Origin: Capra hircus
Taxonomy: Eukaryota; Chordata; Mammalia; Artiodactyla; Bovidae
Direction: 5' to 3'
Assembly (NCBI RefSeq): GCF_001704415.2
Contig: NC_030813.1
Location: 10,496,001 to 10,560,000, forward strand
Length of the DNA: 64,000 nt
In this document: positions 1 to 12,739 of the stretch, piece after piece
Numbering within the stretch: position 1 is the first letter of the stretch
Layout: the number at the start of each line of letters is the position of its first letter
The notes under the pieces: generated by a model
Told to the model about the DNA's origin: nothing
The model's input: the letters and a program-made list of their open reading frames with translations, nothing else
The model's database searches: none
Position numbers and translations under genes: made by a program

Positions 1-1207
1 ATGGGATTATCTAGTTATAGTGTGTGGCATCTCTGCCAGGAGTAACAAAGGTCATGTAACCAAAAGTCCAATTAAAATTTAAACTTTGTTAATAATATGT
101 TACAAAGAAGTCCCAACATTTTCCGAAGTTACTTTTCTCAAATCAGATAGCACAGCATCCAGATAATTAATGAGCAAGAAATAAAATTTCAATCAATGAG
201 ACTGTCCTTCCTTTGTCTCCATGGCCTCTCTCCCATGACATCTTACCTAATTGTGCCCCCTTCATGAACCAAAAGAGGAAATGAATTAAAACTAAGGAAG
301 AAAAGGAAATGATTTTTCATTCTCTCAAAAGAAGATGAATAATTCCTTTTAGAATTTAAATGTGTACACTATGCCAATTCTATCTTCTTCTGTGAAGGCT
401 ACTTCTATAAAAAGAATTAGACCCACTAATGAGTGTTTGTAAAAGCCCAATCTAATTTCAGGGCCTCAATTAAATACTGAAAGGATAGAGAAGTAATTTT
501 ATGAGATAATTCTGAGAAATGTGTGGTTTCTGCAGCAGTTGCTTTAGGAAAAGGCACACTCACATGTATCTTTGAAGACATAAAATAGCTACCTGAAGGA
601 AGATGAGAAATATAATGTTATACTATCCTTATGGAAATCAAGTTGTTAAAGGGAGAAAGTGCCCCCTGTTAATTTTCAAAAAATAAATAGCTTTATCTTA
701 TTTCTCCACTGAGTATGGTGTAAATAATTTCTTCTAGAAATCTCTTCATATATAAAGTACAGTAACAGTTTTGTCTCATTCCTTACATTTTCTAGAAATC
801 ATTTCTACAAAACCTCTGATTTCAAATCATTTATTCTTCAGATTCAAACTTTCAAAGACTATCCACTAAGGATGAAAGTCTTTATTCACAGTCAAGACAA
901 ATGTATACCAAAAAAAAAAAAAAAATTGGATATTCTCAAGTGACACTGTAAACAGGACAAGTTTAGAGGCACAGATGGTTAAATATGAAAAGCGTTAGCA
1001 CTACTACAATAGTCATATTGCTCTAAAAGGCAGTGCTCATTTGATTCTCAGCAAGACAATGACCAAAGTGTATCATTATTAAGCCACATTTTCCAAAATT
1101 GTTACAGTGAATAGGCAGGGCTTTCAGAGTGTTGCTACTTCATCTACAATCTAAAAAAAATTCTCAACTCAATTCAGTAATTTGTTGTGAAGTCTCAGAC
1201 ACTCCAC
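1..1207. other. AT-rich single-copy stretch
   Basis: I see no gene and no repeat family I can name. A run of 16 A lies at 910-925 with no recognisable retrocopy body upstream of it. Stops are frequent in all six frames. Confidence 0.6.
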
Positions 1208-1220
1208 ATTTTTGTTCATG

Positions 1221-1425
1221 TGTACTGTGCTTAATCGCTTAGTCATATCTGACTGCCACTTCATGAACCATAGCCCGTCAGGCTCTGCCCATGGGATTCT
1301 CCAGGCAAGAATACTGGAGTGGGTTGCCATGCCCTCCTCCAGGGGATCTTCCCAACTCAGGGAACAATCCCAAGTCTCCCGCATTGCAGGCAGATTCTTT
1401 ACTGTCTGAGCCACCAGGGAAGCCC
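1221..1425 (-). mobile_element. Bov-tA SINE
   Basis: The tRNA-derived head is at the right end (complement of gggcttccctggtggctcag) and the BovA-type body is to the left. Imperfect 13-bp target duplications flank it: atttttgttcatg at 1208-1220 and atttttattcatg at 1426-1438. Several CpG positions have decayed. Open frames of 65-81 codons cross it on both strands, but they follow the SINE and are not genes. Confidence 0.93.
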
Positions 1426-1438
1426 ATTTTTATTCATG

Positions 1439-3407
1439 TTTCACCTTAATCTCCCATGCAGTGATTAGAAGTTATTGCTATACTTAGTAACTTATATTTT
1501 GTATTTAGAAAAACAGAGTACTATTTACAAATATAATTTATTTTATTTTTAATCTATAATTGGAATTCTTCAATATGTATTTTAGATGATTGGTTTACAG
1601 TACATATACATGGTAGAATTTATATATTATTTATGTAAGTACTATTAAAGAAAATTTAATGTCCTCAAGAATAGTTTGATAAAATCTACGGAAAGCGTCT
1701 TCAAATGAGCATATCTATCATTAATAGAAGTTGAGTTTGTAATATCAAAATTTAAACCTATTAAATCACATCTTGAATTTGAAACACCCATGAATCCTAT
1801 AAGGAAGTGTTCATCAAGAATACAGGCTGGTGCAAAAATGAAATGAAACTGAATCTAAATTGACCAGAATGGAAGAATGAGTTCAAATTCAGATTGATTA
1901 TGTTTTCAAATCAGTTGTGATGAAGTCACTCTGTCCTCAGTAAAGCAAATATGTTGTTCCTCCACCTAGGAACCACCCCATGATTGAGAAAGAGTGCAAA
2001 AGGAGCATATTTGTAGTAGAGAAACAAATGTATTTTTATGTCTGCAATTAGCACAACTCTAATAATTATTCCATTTGTTCTTTCCATACAAATTTACTTC
2101 AAAAGAGCTTAAAGTGCTTTCCTAGTCTATTTTACCTTTAGCAAATCTGGCTAGTGACAATTACAATGATTAAAATATTCTGTAATTAGGAACAAAATAC
2201 CATAAGCATACATGTTTTTCCCAAAGTGAGAAAATCTGCAATGCCTTTGGAAATACAGTATTGGTTCATTTGTATTTGTCTATTCATTGTCAATGTCTTA
2301 TATATTATAGTTCTTAATAACTAAATTAAAAACAAACATCTTTCTATATGATAGATATTAACATTTCCTGACGGTGAAGTCATATTACAATTTTTTAATA
2401 TATTGATACTGTCAAAATTATCCAGATATAGCAGTTTTGTTCTCATATTCTGGTACTTATATCTGGAACTGGGAAGGAAAGGAGACTAAGGAACTGATGC
2501 TTACTGAACATTGGCACAGATTTTACATTTGTAAAATAATAAATCCCAATTATAAGAAAGTGGGGCTCAGGCAAATTAAAAAACTGTACCATAATCCTAT
2601 TTTAAGAAAATGTAAGTATTCTGAATCTAGTGTTTGCCATCTCAGAACCTGTGGTCTTTCAATCAGTACAGATGAGGCAAGTGCTTAGAGCAGTAATATC
2701 AACCACTTACCCACTTTGTTCCTAATCCCCACTTTGCTTATCTAATCCTAGACATCCACATATGTGGTTCTCTACCCGTGAAGATGAGGCCATAATTTTC
2801 ATAGTGTTCCTGATCAATTTATTATAATAGACCTATGAATTAAAACTATTCTTTGCCTAAGAACTGTATGTGTACTTGGAAATTTAAGAATCCATGACCA
2901 CCACTGTTCCTGGATATAGGAAGGAAAGTTGAAGGAATTTGGAGATGGGAAATCTATCTGATCTAACAAAAAGATTCAGTATGATAGTAATAGGGGGAAA
3001 CACGGTGCTTGACTAGAATGTGAGTTCTTCATCCAGATGGAAGCTTCAGATATTCTGGAATTGCAGAGCATCAGTGTTAGTTCTGAAGGATCTATTAACA
3101 AAAAACAATTATAGCGCTTCACAGGTGCTTGTACACTTCACAAATGTGTGCATCACACTAACACAAATGAGCGCAATTTATAGAGAAATAGTTTAAAAAA
3201 ACGCTAATCAAATGTTTGTATTTTCTTATTAGTGAAACTATTCATTTCTCTCTCCATGTTATAGAGGCTTGAACTAAAAATACATAAGAATATTTTAGGA
3301 AAAATATGCATTTTCCATATCCTCTTTACTTGATGAAAGAATATATAGAAAGTTGGTAATAGTTTTACATCTCTGTTTTCTTTTATTTCTTCCATTTTGA
3401 TTAACTA
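1439..3407. other. Single-copy stretch, no gene seen
   Basis: The longest open frame is 83 codons (2437-2688, plus). It resembles no family I know and has ordinary AT-rich composition, so I do not call it. The part from about 2490 to 2610 vaguely recalls a MIR core, but too weakly to annotate. Confidence 0.5.
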
Positions 3408-5036
3408 GCTCAGTTCAGTTCAGTCGCTCAGTCGTGTCTGACTCTTTGTGACCCCATGAATCTCAGCACGCCAGGCCTCCCTGTCCATCACCAACTCCCA
3501 GAGTTCACTCAGACTCGTGTCCATCGAGTCAGTGATGCTATCCAGCCATCTCATCCTCTATCATCCCCTTCTCCTCCTGCACCCAATCCCTCCCAGCATC
3601 AGTCTTTTCCAATGAGTCAACTCTTATCATGAGGTGGCCAAAGTACTGGAGTTTCAGCTTTAGCATCATTCCTTCCAAAGAAATCCCAGGGCTGATCTCC
3701 TTCAGAATGGACTGGTTGGATCTCCTTGCAGTCCAGAGGACTCCCAAGAGACTTCTCCAACACCACAGTTCAAAAGCATCAATTCTTCAGCACTCAGCCT
3801 TCTTCACAGTCCAACTCTCACATCCATACATGACCACTGGAAAAAGCATAGCCTTGACTAGACGGACCTTTGGTGGCAAAGTAATGTCTCTGCTTTTCAA
3901 TATGCTATGTAGGTTGGTTAGAACTTTCCTTCCAAGGAGTAAGCATCTTTTAATTTCATGGCTACAGTCACCATTTGCAGAGATTTTGGAGCCCAAAAAA
4001 ATAAAGTCTGGCACTGTTTCCATATCTATTTCCCATGAAGTGATGGGACCAGATGCCGTGATCTTCGTTTTCTGAATGTTGAGCTTTAAGCCAACTTTTT
4101 CGCTTTCCTCTTTCACTTTCATCAAGAGGCTTTTTAGCTCCTCTTCACTTTCTGCCATAAGGGTGGTGTCCTCTGCATATCTGAGGTTATTGATATTTCT
4201 CCCAACAATCTTGATTTCAGCTTGTGCTTCTTCCAGCCCAGTGTTTCTCATGATGTGCTCTGCATAGAAGTTAAATAAGCAGGGTGACAATATACAGCCT
4301 TGATGTACTCCTTTTCCTATTTGGAACCAGTCTGTTGTTCCATGTCCAGTTCTAACTGTTGCTTCCTGACCTGCATATAGGTTTCTCAAGAAGCATGTCA
4401 GGTGGTCTGGTATTCCCATCTCTTGAAGAATTTTCCACAATTGATTGTGATCCACACAGTCAAAGGCTTAGGCTTTGGCATAGTCAATAAAGCAGAAATA
4501 GATGTTTTTCTGGAACTCTCTTGCTTTTTTGATGATCCAGCAGATGTTGTCAATTTGATCTCTGGTTCCTCTGCCTTTTCTAAAACCAGCTTGAACATCT
4601 GAAAGTTCACCGTTCACATATTGCTGAAGCCTGGCTTGGAGAATTTTGAGCTTTAGTTTACTAGCGTGTGAGATGAGTGCAATTGTATGGTAGTTTGAGC
4701 ATTCTTTGGCATTGCCTTTCTTTGGAATTGGAATGAAAACTGACCATTTCCAGTCCTGTGGCCACTGCTCAGTTTTCCAAATTTTCTGGCATATTGAGTG
4801 CAGCACTTTCACAGCATCATCTTTCAGCATTTGAAATAGCTCAACTGGAATTCCATCACCTCCACTAGCTTTGTTCATAGTGATGCTCTCTAAGGCCCAC
4901 TTGACTTCACATTCCAGGATGTCTGGCTCTAGGTGAGTGATCACACCATCGTGATTATCTTGGTCTTTAAGATCTTTTTTGTACAGTCCTTCTGTGTATT
5001 CTTGCCACCTCTTTTTAATATCCTCTGCTTCTGATT
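3408..5036 (-). mobile_element. BovB LINE, 5'-truncated
   Basis: This is a non-LTR retrotransposon of the RTE clade. The 3' end lies at the left in the TTCAG-type repeats typical of BovB, and the 5' end is lost at the right. Two reverse transcriptase blocks are readable on the minus strand. One, at 4468-4944, carries the conserved HLEPDILECEVKWAL stretch and the start of the FIDYAKA motif. The other, at 3787-4455, carries QGCILSPCLFN. Its catalytic box reads YAED where YADD is expected, so the first Asp is replaced by Glu. The blocks are in different frames, so the copy is dead. Endonuclease sequence is absent. Confidence 0.96.
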
Positions 5037-6854
5037 AGTGAAGCACCTATATTTTGTCTGTCTCAAAATCTTCAGGTCCCAAAGTAAGACTTTCTAAACT
5101 AATGATTACCAAGTTTTCTCAAGCAGTATATCTAATAAATGGTCAGTCACTAAAATTAACTTTAAGAAAAAAACTTTATCCCAGATATGGTGTACTAAAA
5201 TTCTTTATAAATACAGTCTAGAAACAGTATAGATACATTCTTAATCGACATATATTTAGCTTCCTGCTCTTTCATATTTTAAGTCCTGTTTTTGGTAATT
5301 TTCCAACATAATGCAATGCTTAAAGCAAGCTAATTTTGTCCTGAGGTTATACTGACTTCAGTGAAAGACCATGTAACATAATAAGACTGCACAAAAATGC
5401 TCATAATCCATCTCTTGTCCTATTTCCCTTATCATCTCCATGGGGTGCCATCACAACTAACTGCAGGGAGGGAAAAACCCTTTTTCCACATCAAAACCAT
5501 TTTGAGTTTCCTGTTACAAGCCATAAATTCCACTCGTGTTGCGATGTCAGTTATTGAGCCATTGTCTGTTGGAACAGCATCACATATGCACACAGTAACA
5601 TATACATGCAATCTATATTTTGGACCCACTAAAATGTGATGTAGGGAAGCCTCGGAGTTGATAGCTCTGTCAGTGAACACGCATCACTTCCTCAACATCC
5701 TCTGGGCCTTGAACGGTAGAACAAGCTTGCAGAAAAAGGCACTACACCTACAGGGGTGAGAATTGCTATTTCCCCACCCTCTGTGTAAACCTGTGGATTA
5801 GAGAATTAGGCTTATAATGTGCAAAATTAAAAGAACAGTAGGAAGAAAAAAGTATGTTTTAAGCAGAATTTTAGACTGAACGTGGGCTTATTCAATGACA
5901 CATATAAGAAGACTAAATTTTAAATTGATTAAAACGAACAACAAAATGTCTCAAATTCTAACAATGTTCAGAATGTAGGCGAGAACAAAGAAGACATGTT
6001 CACTTTTGAATGTACTGTATTTTTTAATAGATTTTATTCCATGTGAAACTGACATTTATGAGTAATAGTTACTGCATTTAAGAATCAGAGAAAAAGGGAC
6101 TAGAATCATGATTCCCAATTTTAATCTAAAAGAGTGTCACAAAGAAAGAACCATTTCTCTGTAACCCATAATTTTCAAACTGTAGGTATTAGCAATTTTG
6201 GAAGAAACTAGATGAAGAAAATGATAATAAACAGCCAAATAGCCTTTAGAACCAATGAATCCTGCTTCTGCGAGTGTGTGCTAACATTTTAAAGTGCCAA
6301 GAGTAAAAAGGAGTAATAATCTTTCTTCATTCAGTTCCAATGAATAAAGTAATTAGCCATCAGTCTTATTATTAAGATGTAAATCTAGATAAATTACTTC
6401 TAAAATTGCCCTTTTTTTTTCAGAATTTCCATCTATTCCTATACACTTAAAATTAAATTCCTTCTAAAATTGCATTTTTGTGTTCCTTCATTTTAAGTGT
6501 GCATATATTTGCTTGTAAACTATTATAGGTATATCTGTAAATATATGTTGCATGTATTTTATACACTGTATGTATATGTATATGCAGTGGAATAATGCTT
6601 CTCCTTTAGATTTCTATTCAGATAATTATCTACATAGAAGCTTATTTCATGTTTTGGGAAACATTACCCAGAAATCCAATCTTATATTCTAAGTTCATTC
6701 ATTAGATTGATTTACAAATGACACATTTTGAATAGGGCTTCTCATTTTTTTATGTACAGTAACATTAAGCCATCACTATCTAAGACAACTGACAAATGAT
6801 GTGTAGGAAAACTGTATACTTTTTGCATTTGGAATTATTGGCAAACAAAATTAG
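5037..6854. other. Single-copy stretch with a both-strand-open island
   Basis: No repeat is recognised. Between 5397 and 5680 both strands stay open for about 80 codons, and the segment keeps some CpGs (near 5534, 5651 and 5714) in AT-rich surroundings. Neither translation resembles a family I know. Simple loss of stops or a conserved noncoding element are the likelier readings. Confidence 0.4.
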
Positions 6855-7114
6855 TTATGCTACTAAGTCACTGCAGTCGTGTCCGACTCTGTGCGACCCC
6901 ATAGATGGCAGTCCACCAGGCTCCCCTGTCCCTGGGATTCTCCAGGCAAGAACACTGGAGTGGGTTGCCATTTCCTCCTCCAATACATGAAAGTGAAAAG
7001 TGAAAGTGAAGTCGCTAAGTCATGTCCAACCCTCAGCAACCCCATGGACTGCAGCCCTCCAGACTCCTCCATCAATGGGATTTTCCAGGCAAGAGTACTG
7101 GAGTGGGGTGCCAT
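6855..7114 (-). mobile_element. Bov-A2 SINE (dimeric)
   Basis: Two BovA monomers are joined by the AAGTGAAAAGTGAAAGTG linker near 6990, the standard Bov-A2 arrangement. The sense strand would end in a GCAGCAG-type tail; here the reverse-strand remnant ctactaagtc marks the 3' end at the left. I see no clear target duplication. Confidence 0.93.
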
Positions 7115-7246
7115 TATAATATTTCATATTTTTAAAATATATTCTTACAAAGCATAACATACAAAAGCATAAAGTTCAAAAATGGCCACACATGCAGTAA
7201 ATTACATATTTTTATCCTCTCTCAATGTTAATCTGGCATGTATAGG

Positions 7247-7727
7247 TGTTGCAAGGGGGACACATTCCAGGGCCCGAAACTGGGCTCTTGTCTAACATTC
7301 AGAAATGAATTGTTTGAGGAGACACATGTGCTGACAAAGCAAGAGATTTTATTGGGAAAGGGCACTCCAGTGGAAAGCAGTAGGGTAAGGGAAACCAGGA
7401 GAATAGCTCTACCACGTGGCTCACAGTCTCAGGTTTTATGGTGAAAGGATGAGTTTCCGGGTTGTCTTTAGCCAATTATTCTGACTCAGAGTCCTTCCTG
7501 GTGCTTCATGCCTTGTTCAGCCAAGATGGATGCCAGCAAGAGGATTCTGGGAGCTGGTCAGACATGTGGTATCTCCTTTTGACTTTTCCTGAATTTCTTC
7601 TGGTTGGTGATGGCTTATTAGTTCTGTGTTTCTTACCAGGAGCTCCTGTCATAAAATAACTCATGCAAATAGCTACTATGGTGCCTGACCAGGGTGGACG
7701 GTTTCAGTCTGTGTGCTTCCCCTAACA
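7247..7727 (-). mobile_element. Solo endogenous retroviral LTR
   Basis: The element is bounded by TG...CA and flanked by a perfect 4-bp duplication TAGG (7243-7246 and 7728-7731), the size expected of gammaretrovirus-like (class I) integration. On the minus strand it starts TGTTAGGGG, has a TATA-like CATAAAACC near 7433-7441 and an AATAAA poly(A) signal near 7347-7352, and ends TTGCAACA. No internal retroviral sequence is attached on either side, so it is a recombination product of a former provirus. Open frames of 65-68 codons inside it are incidental. Confidence 0.85.
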
Positions 7728-7731
7728 TAGG

Positions 7732-8719
7732 CATTAAAAATGTGAATAATTCAATGATTTTTCACAAGTTTTTCATCAAAAGGACTTCTAAGAGTCTGAT
7801 CCAGTTCACATGTTTAAAAAAAAATTAACTGATCATTAAAAACACCTGCTGAAAAAATCTACTGAAATCATTTGATCCCTTCACAATGAATAGTATGTGA
7901 ATTTCATTCATGCTAACAAAATTTTCCTTAAATATAAAAAATTCTTTTAGATACATTTTGGAAAAAAACTAACTCAAACTAAACTGAAAGACATTTATCT
8001 AGCCTATGAATGTTTGAGAGTCAAAAGATTTTTTGAAACTATTTTTAGTGGCTAAAATATAGATTCTCCAAAGAAATTGGCTGGTAGTAGTTCCATTGAA
8101 AGTAAGTTGCTTAAATGTAATTTTTTTTTCAGACATTTCCTCCCACAACCAAACTAACAGCTTCCTATTTTATTATGTAACTTCATAGCAGCCCTACTGT
8201 TACAGATGATTGTTAAATTTGCAGGCTCAATTCATAATTGTTTAAAGAAACCCAGATTGTTATAGTGAGTTAGAATAGTTTATCACCACTGTGTGCCAGG
8301 AGTGGAGCCTCGTGGTTTTCCTATCATTCGACCTCTGGCAACCAAGTATCCATACCGAACTGTGCAGGACATTTGGGGATTTCTTCTGCTGTCTTTATGC
8401 ATTTCAAAGGCCTGCCGGAGAACTGTTGTCTGAAATCGGAAATCACTGACTAATTACTCTAAATTTCAGAATAACAGTTGGTCATTAAGCAAATATACTA
8501 TGACCCAGATTCTTTACTTTCATAATTTTGTTAGTGTATATGGCATGGGAAATAATTAAAATGTAAGAAAAAAATTACATATTTGAAGAAGTCTAGTTTA
8601 CTATTTCATGAGAATTGTATACTGTTTGATCAACTCTTCCAATCTTTGGTTCCAAGGAAACTGAGATGCTTAAAACTGAGGCAGTGTTAATGATGATTTT
8701 ATATACAGCAGCCACAACT
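7732..8719. other. Single-copy stretch with a CpG-retaining island
   Basis: The stretch is mostly AT-rich. The segment 8280-8460 differs: it keeps several CpGs and holds a plus-strand frame of about 52 codons without a stop (ending TAA near 8454). It has no convincing start or flanking splice pattern and no resemblance I recognise. Confidence 0.4.
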
Positions 8720-10316
8720 TTCAGTTCAGTTCACTTCGGTCGCTCAGTCGTGTCCAACTCTTTGCGACCCCATGAATCTCAGCACACCAGGCCACCCTGT
8801 CCATCACCAACTCCCAGAGTTCACTCAGACTCACGTTCATTGAGTCCGTGATGCCATCCAGCCATCTCATCCTCGGTCGTCCCGTTCTCCTCCTGCCCCC
8901 AATCCCTCCCAGCATGAGAGTCTTTTCCAATGAGTCAGCTCTTCGCATGAGGTGGCCAAAGTACTGGAGCCTCAGCTTAAGCATCATTCCTTCCAAAGAA
9001 ATCCCAGGGCTGATCTCCTTCAGAAGGGACTGGTTGGATCTCCTTGCAGTCCAAAGGACTCCCAAGAGTCTTCTCCAACACCACAGTTCAAAAGCATCAA
9101 TTCTTCAGCACTCAGCCTTCTTCACAGTCCAACTCTCACATCCATACATGACCACAGGAAAAACCATAGCCTTCACTAGGCGGACCTTAGTCGGCAATGT
9201 CTCTGCTTTTGAATATGCTATCTAGGTTGGTCATAACTTTTCTTCCAAAGAGTAAGCGTCTTTTAATTTCATGGCTGCAGTCACCATCTGCAGTGATTTT
9301 GGAGCCCAAAAAAATAAAGTCTGGTACTGTTTCCACTGTTTCCACATCTATTTCCCATGAAGTGATGGGACCGAATGCCATGATCTTCATTTTCTGAATG
9401 TTGAGCTTTAAGCCAACTTTTTCGCTTTCCTCTTTCACTTTCATCAAGAGGCTTTTGAGTTCCTCTTCACTCTCTGCCATAAGGGTGGTGTCATCTGCAT
9501 ATCTGAGGTTATTGATATTTCTCCCTGCAATCTTGATTCCAGCTTGTGTTTCTTCCAGCCCAGCGTTTCTCATGATGCACTCTGCATATGAGTTAAATAA
9601 GCAGGGTGACAATATACAGCCTTGATGTACTCCTTTTCCTATTTGGAACCAGTCTCTTGTTCCATGTCCAGTTCTAACTGTTTCTTCCTGATCTGCATAC
9701 AGGTTTCTCAAGAGGCATGTCAGGTGGTCTGGTATTTCCATCTCTTGAAGAATTTTCCACAGTTGATTGTGATCCATACAAAGGCTTTGGCATAGTCAAT
9801 AAAGCTAAATAGATGTTTTTCTGGAACTCTCTTGCTTTTTCCATGTTCCAGCAGATGTTGGCAATTTGATCTCTGGTTCCTCTGCCTTTTCTAAAACCAG
9901 CTCGAACATCAGGGAGTTCACGGTTCACATATTGCTGAAGCCTGGCTTGGAGAATTTTGAGCATTACTTTACTAGCACGTGAGATGAGTGCAATTGTGCA
10001 GTAGTCTGAGCATTCTTTGGCATTGCCCTTGTTTGGAATTGGAATGAAAACTGACCATTTCCAGTCCTGTGGCCACTGCTGAGTTTTCCAAAATTGCTTG
10101 CATATTGAATGCAGCCCTTTCACAGCATCATCTTTCAGGATTTGAAACAGCTCAACTGGAACTCCATCACCTCCACTAGCTTTGTTCATAGTGATGTTTT
10201 CTAAGGCCCACTTAACTTCACATTCCAAGATGTCTGGCTCTAGATGAGTGATCACATCATCATGATTATCTGGGTCGTGAATATCTTTTTTGTACAGTTC
10301 TTCTGTGTATTCTTGC
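8720..10316 (-). mobile_element. BovB LINE, 5'-truncated
   Basis: The layout matches the copy at 3.4 kb: 3' end at the left, reverse transcriptase in two overlapping minus-strand frames (9187-9777 and 9674-10255). The catalytic box reads YADD, intact here, inside LRYADDTTLMAES, and QGCILSPCLFN is preserved. The FIDYAKAFD region is damaged: bases are missing near 9778-9806, where the fused reading turns to LALLTMPKPL. Endonuclease sequence is lost by 5' truncation. The 3' thumb-region frame 8721-9065 is open. Confidence 0.96.
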
Positions 10317-11718
10317 CCTCACAACTTTAGGTTAGATTTAAGACAAGTTGAGAGAAAATTGCTTTCCAATATATATAAACTGTGCTGGCTGTCTAGGTGG
10401 CATCTTGTGGATTTTGTTTTAATCCTATTTAAGATGACTCAAACTTTTTTGTTTTTTCCCTTGTGGTGTAACTTTATTCATCATTTCCTTCTTCAGGATC
10501 CTTTTGCAATGATAGTAAAACCATATTAATCATTACATGTGTGCATACAATTGGTATATTAGTGATATCTTACATACATTGTGATCTGAAAAATCTTGCA
10601 GTATGATAAAATTGACATAGTTTCTGTAAAACTATTTGTGAAATATTTTGTGTAAAAATTGACTATCATGAGTTATTATTTTATCATTTAAGTTTTCCTG
10701 TTAACTTAATACATTTTCCAGGCTCAAATTAAGACTAGGATCACCAACATTTTTATGATTCCTTCTTATATATGTATTGCTCTACTTTTCCCACATTTTC
10801 CAATGAGCATTCTGTCCATTGCTTCTGTGTTTTCTTACTACAGTTTTCTCTGGACTCTGTGCAGTGTAGTCTCTCTTGTATTATTTTATTAATACTTAAT
10901 TAAGGCAATTGTAATACACTTGTTATTCAAATCATTATTAAAATTCAATTTTCTCTTTTTAGTCACATTTGATATTTAGCATGTGTTTTAAAATTTTCCT
11001 TTCTTTGATTTTCATGCCAAAACAATCTCTTTGTACTCTGTTACATCTCTGAAAAATCCTTATAAGCTTCCTTCAAATAATTATTTGAATAATATCATTT
11101 ATATTTCCCAAACTCATTATAACATTCTGATATATGCTCTTTTATATCTCCACTCAGTTCCCATGTGTGAACAATTTTTTGTTGTTGTTTCAACTGTCAA
11201 CTCTCCTCTGATTATTCCCTACTGAATAGTCTTTATATAGAAAAGCCACAATGTCTACAAATTCAATCCAAACTTCTTAAACTATAATTCCATACCACCA
11301 CAAAGAAACATACAAGAAAAATATCTCTAATTGAACATATTTATATATAATAACATTTTTCCTCTCTTTACCTTGAATTGCCTGTGAAAACAATAGCAAT
11401 TCTTTCCTAGTAAGCTATTTCTTTTAGAAGAAATATAATTTCATTCTTCATATTTGTTATCTTACAAATATTTTAAAATATTTTATCTCTGTTTAACATT
11501 AATATTCAAACTTCAAATATCTTTGATTATATCTTTGATCTTTTCTTTTTTATAATCACCATCACTACAATAGTATAATTTGTGAAATAATTATTAAGAA
11601 ACTAGGAATAATTATTTTAGTGTCAAATATCAAATGGAACTTTTTCTGAAGTAAAATAAAGTAGAAATTAGAAAATATGTTACCGAAGGTCTAGGGAAAT
11701 GATTGGTAAAGAATATTC
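10317..11718. other. AT-rich single-copy stretch
   Basis: Nothing is recognisable. Open frames reach only 64-79 codons and are made of AT-rich filler. Confidence 0.5.
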
Positions 11719-11939
11719 TGCATGCTAACTCACTTCAAATGTGTCCTACTCTCTGAGATTCTATGGACTGTAGCCTTCAAGGCTCCTCTGTCCATGGGAT
11801 TTTCCAGGCAAGAATACGGGAATGAATCGCCATGCCCTCCTCCAGGGGATCTTCCTGACCCAGGGATCAAATCCACATCTCTATGTCTCCTGCATTGGCA
11901 GGGAGGGGTCTTTACCACTAGCGCCACCTGGAAAGCTCA
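11719..11939 (-). mobile_element. Bov-tA SINE
   Basis: The complement of the tRNA-derived head (gagccacctggaaagctc) is at the right and the BovA body at the left. The copy diverges at several formerly conserved CpG sites, and no clear target duplication remains. Confidence 0.9.
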
Positions 11940-12739
11940 TTAAAATTTTAAAATAAGCTAAAAGATAATCTTTAATATATATTTTACAGAATTCTAGTGG
12001 CCTTTACATTACTCCAGCCCTATTTAATTATTCTTTTGTAAAATTTAAGTAAGAGTTTCAGACTTACTTATAATGTCATTGATTATTTTCCAGAAAATAA
12101 GTAGTTTGGATACAGATTTTGAAAGTCAAAAGAAACGATCTGCATGTTTAGCTTAAATCCTGAACTTTTTATAAGAAGTTCTCTGTTAATTGCCCTCTCT
12201 GCAATATTTCTACAGACATTTCCAAGGCTGGGAACCATGTTCTTTAAATGTTTTGTCACAGTGGCAGAATTAATTTTACAATAGATATAATATTTCAACC
12301 AAAAATGACTGAAAATGACATCTATGTAGACAAATTTATCAAATAATTTGAACTGCCTGGAAAAAAGAGAAGATATCAATAAACATAAAGGAAACAAAAA
12401 AAATGTTACCTAATTAAAGGAAAATAAGAGAACAAAAGTAGAACTAGACATTTTTGAAGCACCAATATCAAAGAAGCTAGAAAGATTTTTTTGCAAAGTG
12501 TTCAGCCCTACTGTGTCATTTTCACTATCATTATTTTTAACTTGTAAACATAAAGGGGAATTTTAAATAATTTGAAAATATTTAAAATGTTTATATTTTT
12601 ATGTTTTATAGTTTAAAATGTTATATTTTATATGTATTCATGTTAATGTGAATTAATCCAGCACAAAATTTGTGAACTATTCCACTTGCTTCCCTAGAGT
12701 TCAAGCAAAATGGTCAAATAATAAAAAAGGGAGGATGAG
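11940..12739. other. AT-rich single-copy stretch
   Basis: A 104-codon minus-strand frame (12083-12397) is open, but it is low-complexity and hydrophobic/aromatic-rich. It matches no family I know. I see no repeat. Confidence 0.45.

Noticed and set aside
1221..1425. tRNA gene candidate
   Set aside because: The tRNA-like promoter boxes belong to the Bov-tA SINE head; no cloverleaf with acceptor stem is present. The same holds for the other Bov-tA and CHR copies.
3408..5036. Regularly spaced repeats across the window as a CRISPR-like array
   Set aside because: The recurring gtccgactctttg-type words are parts of dispersed BovB and BovA elements in both orientations, with no uniform spacers and in a mammalian genome.
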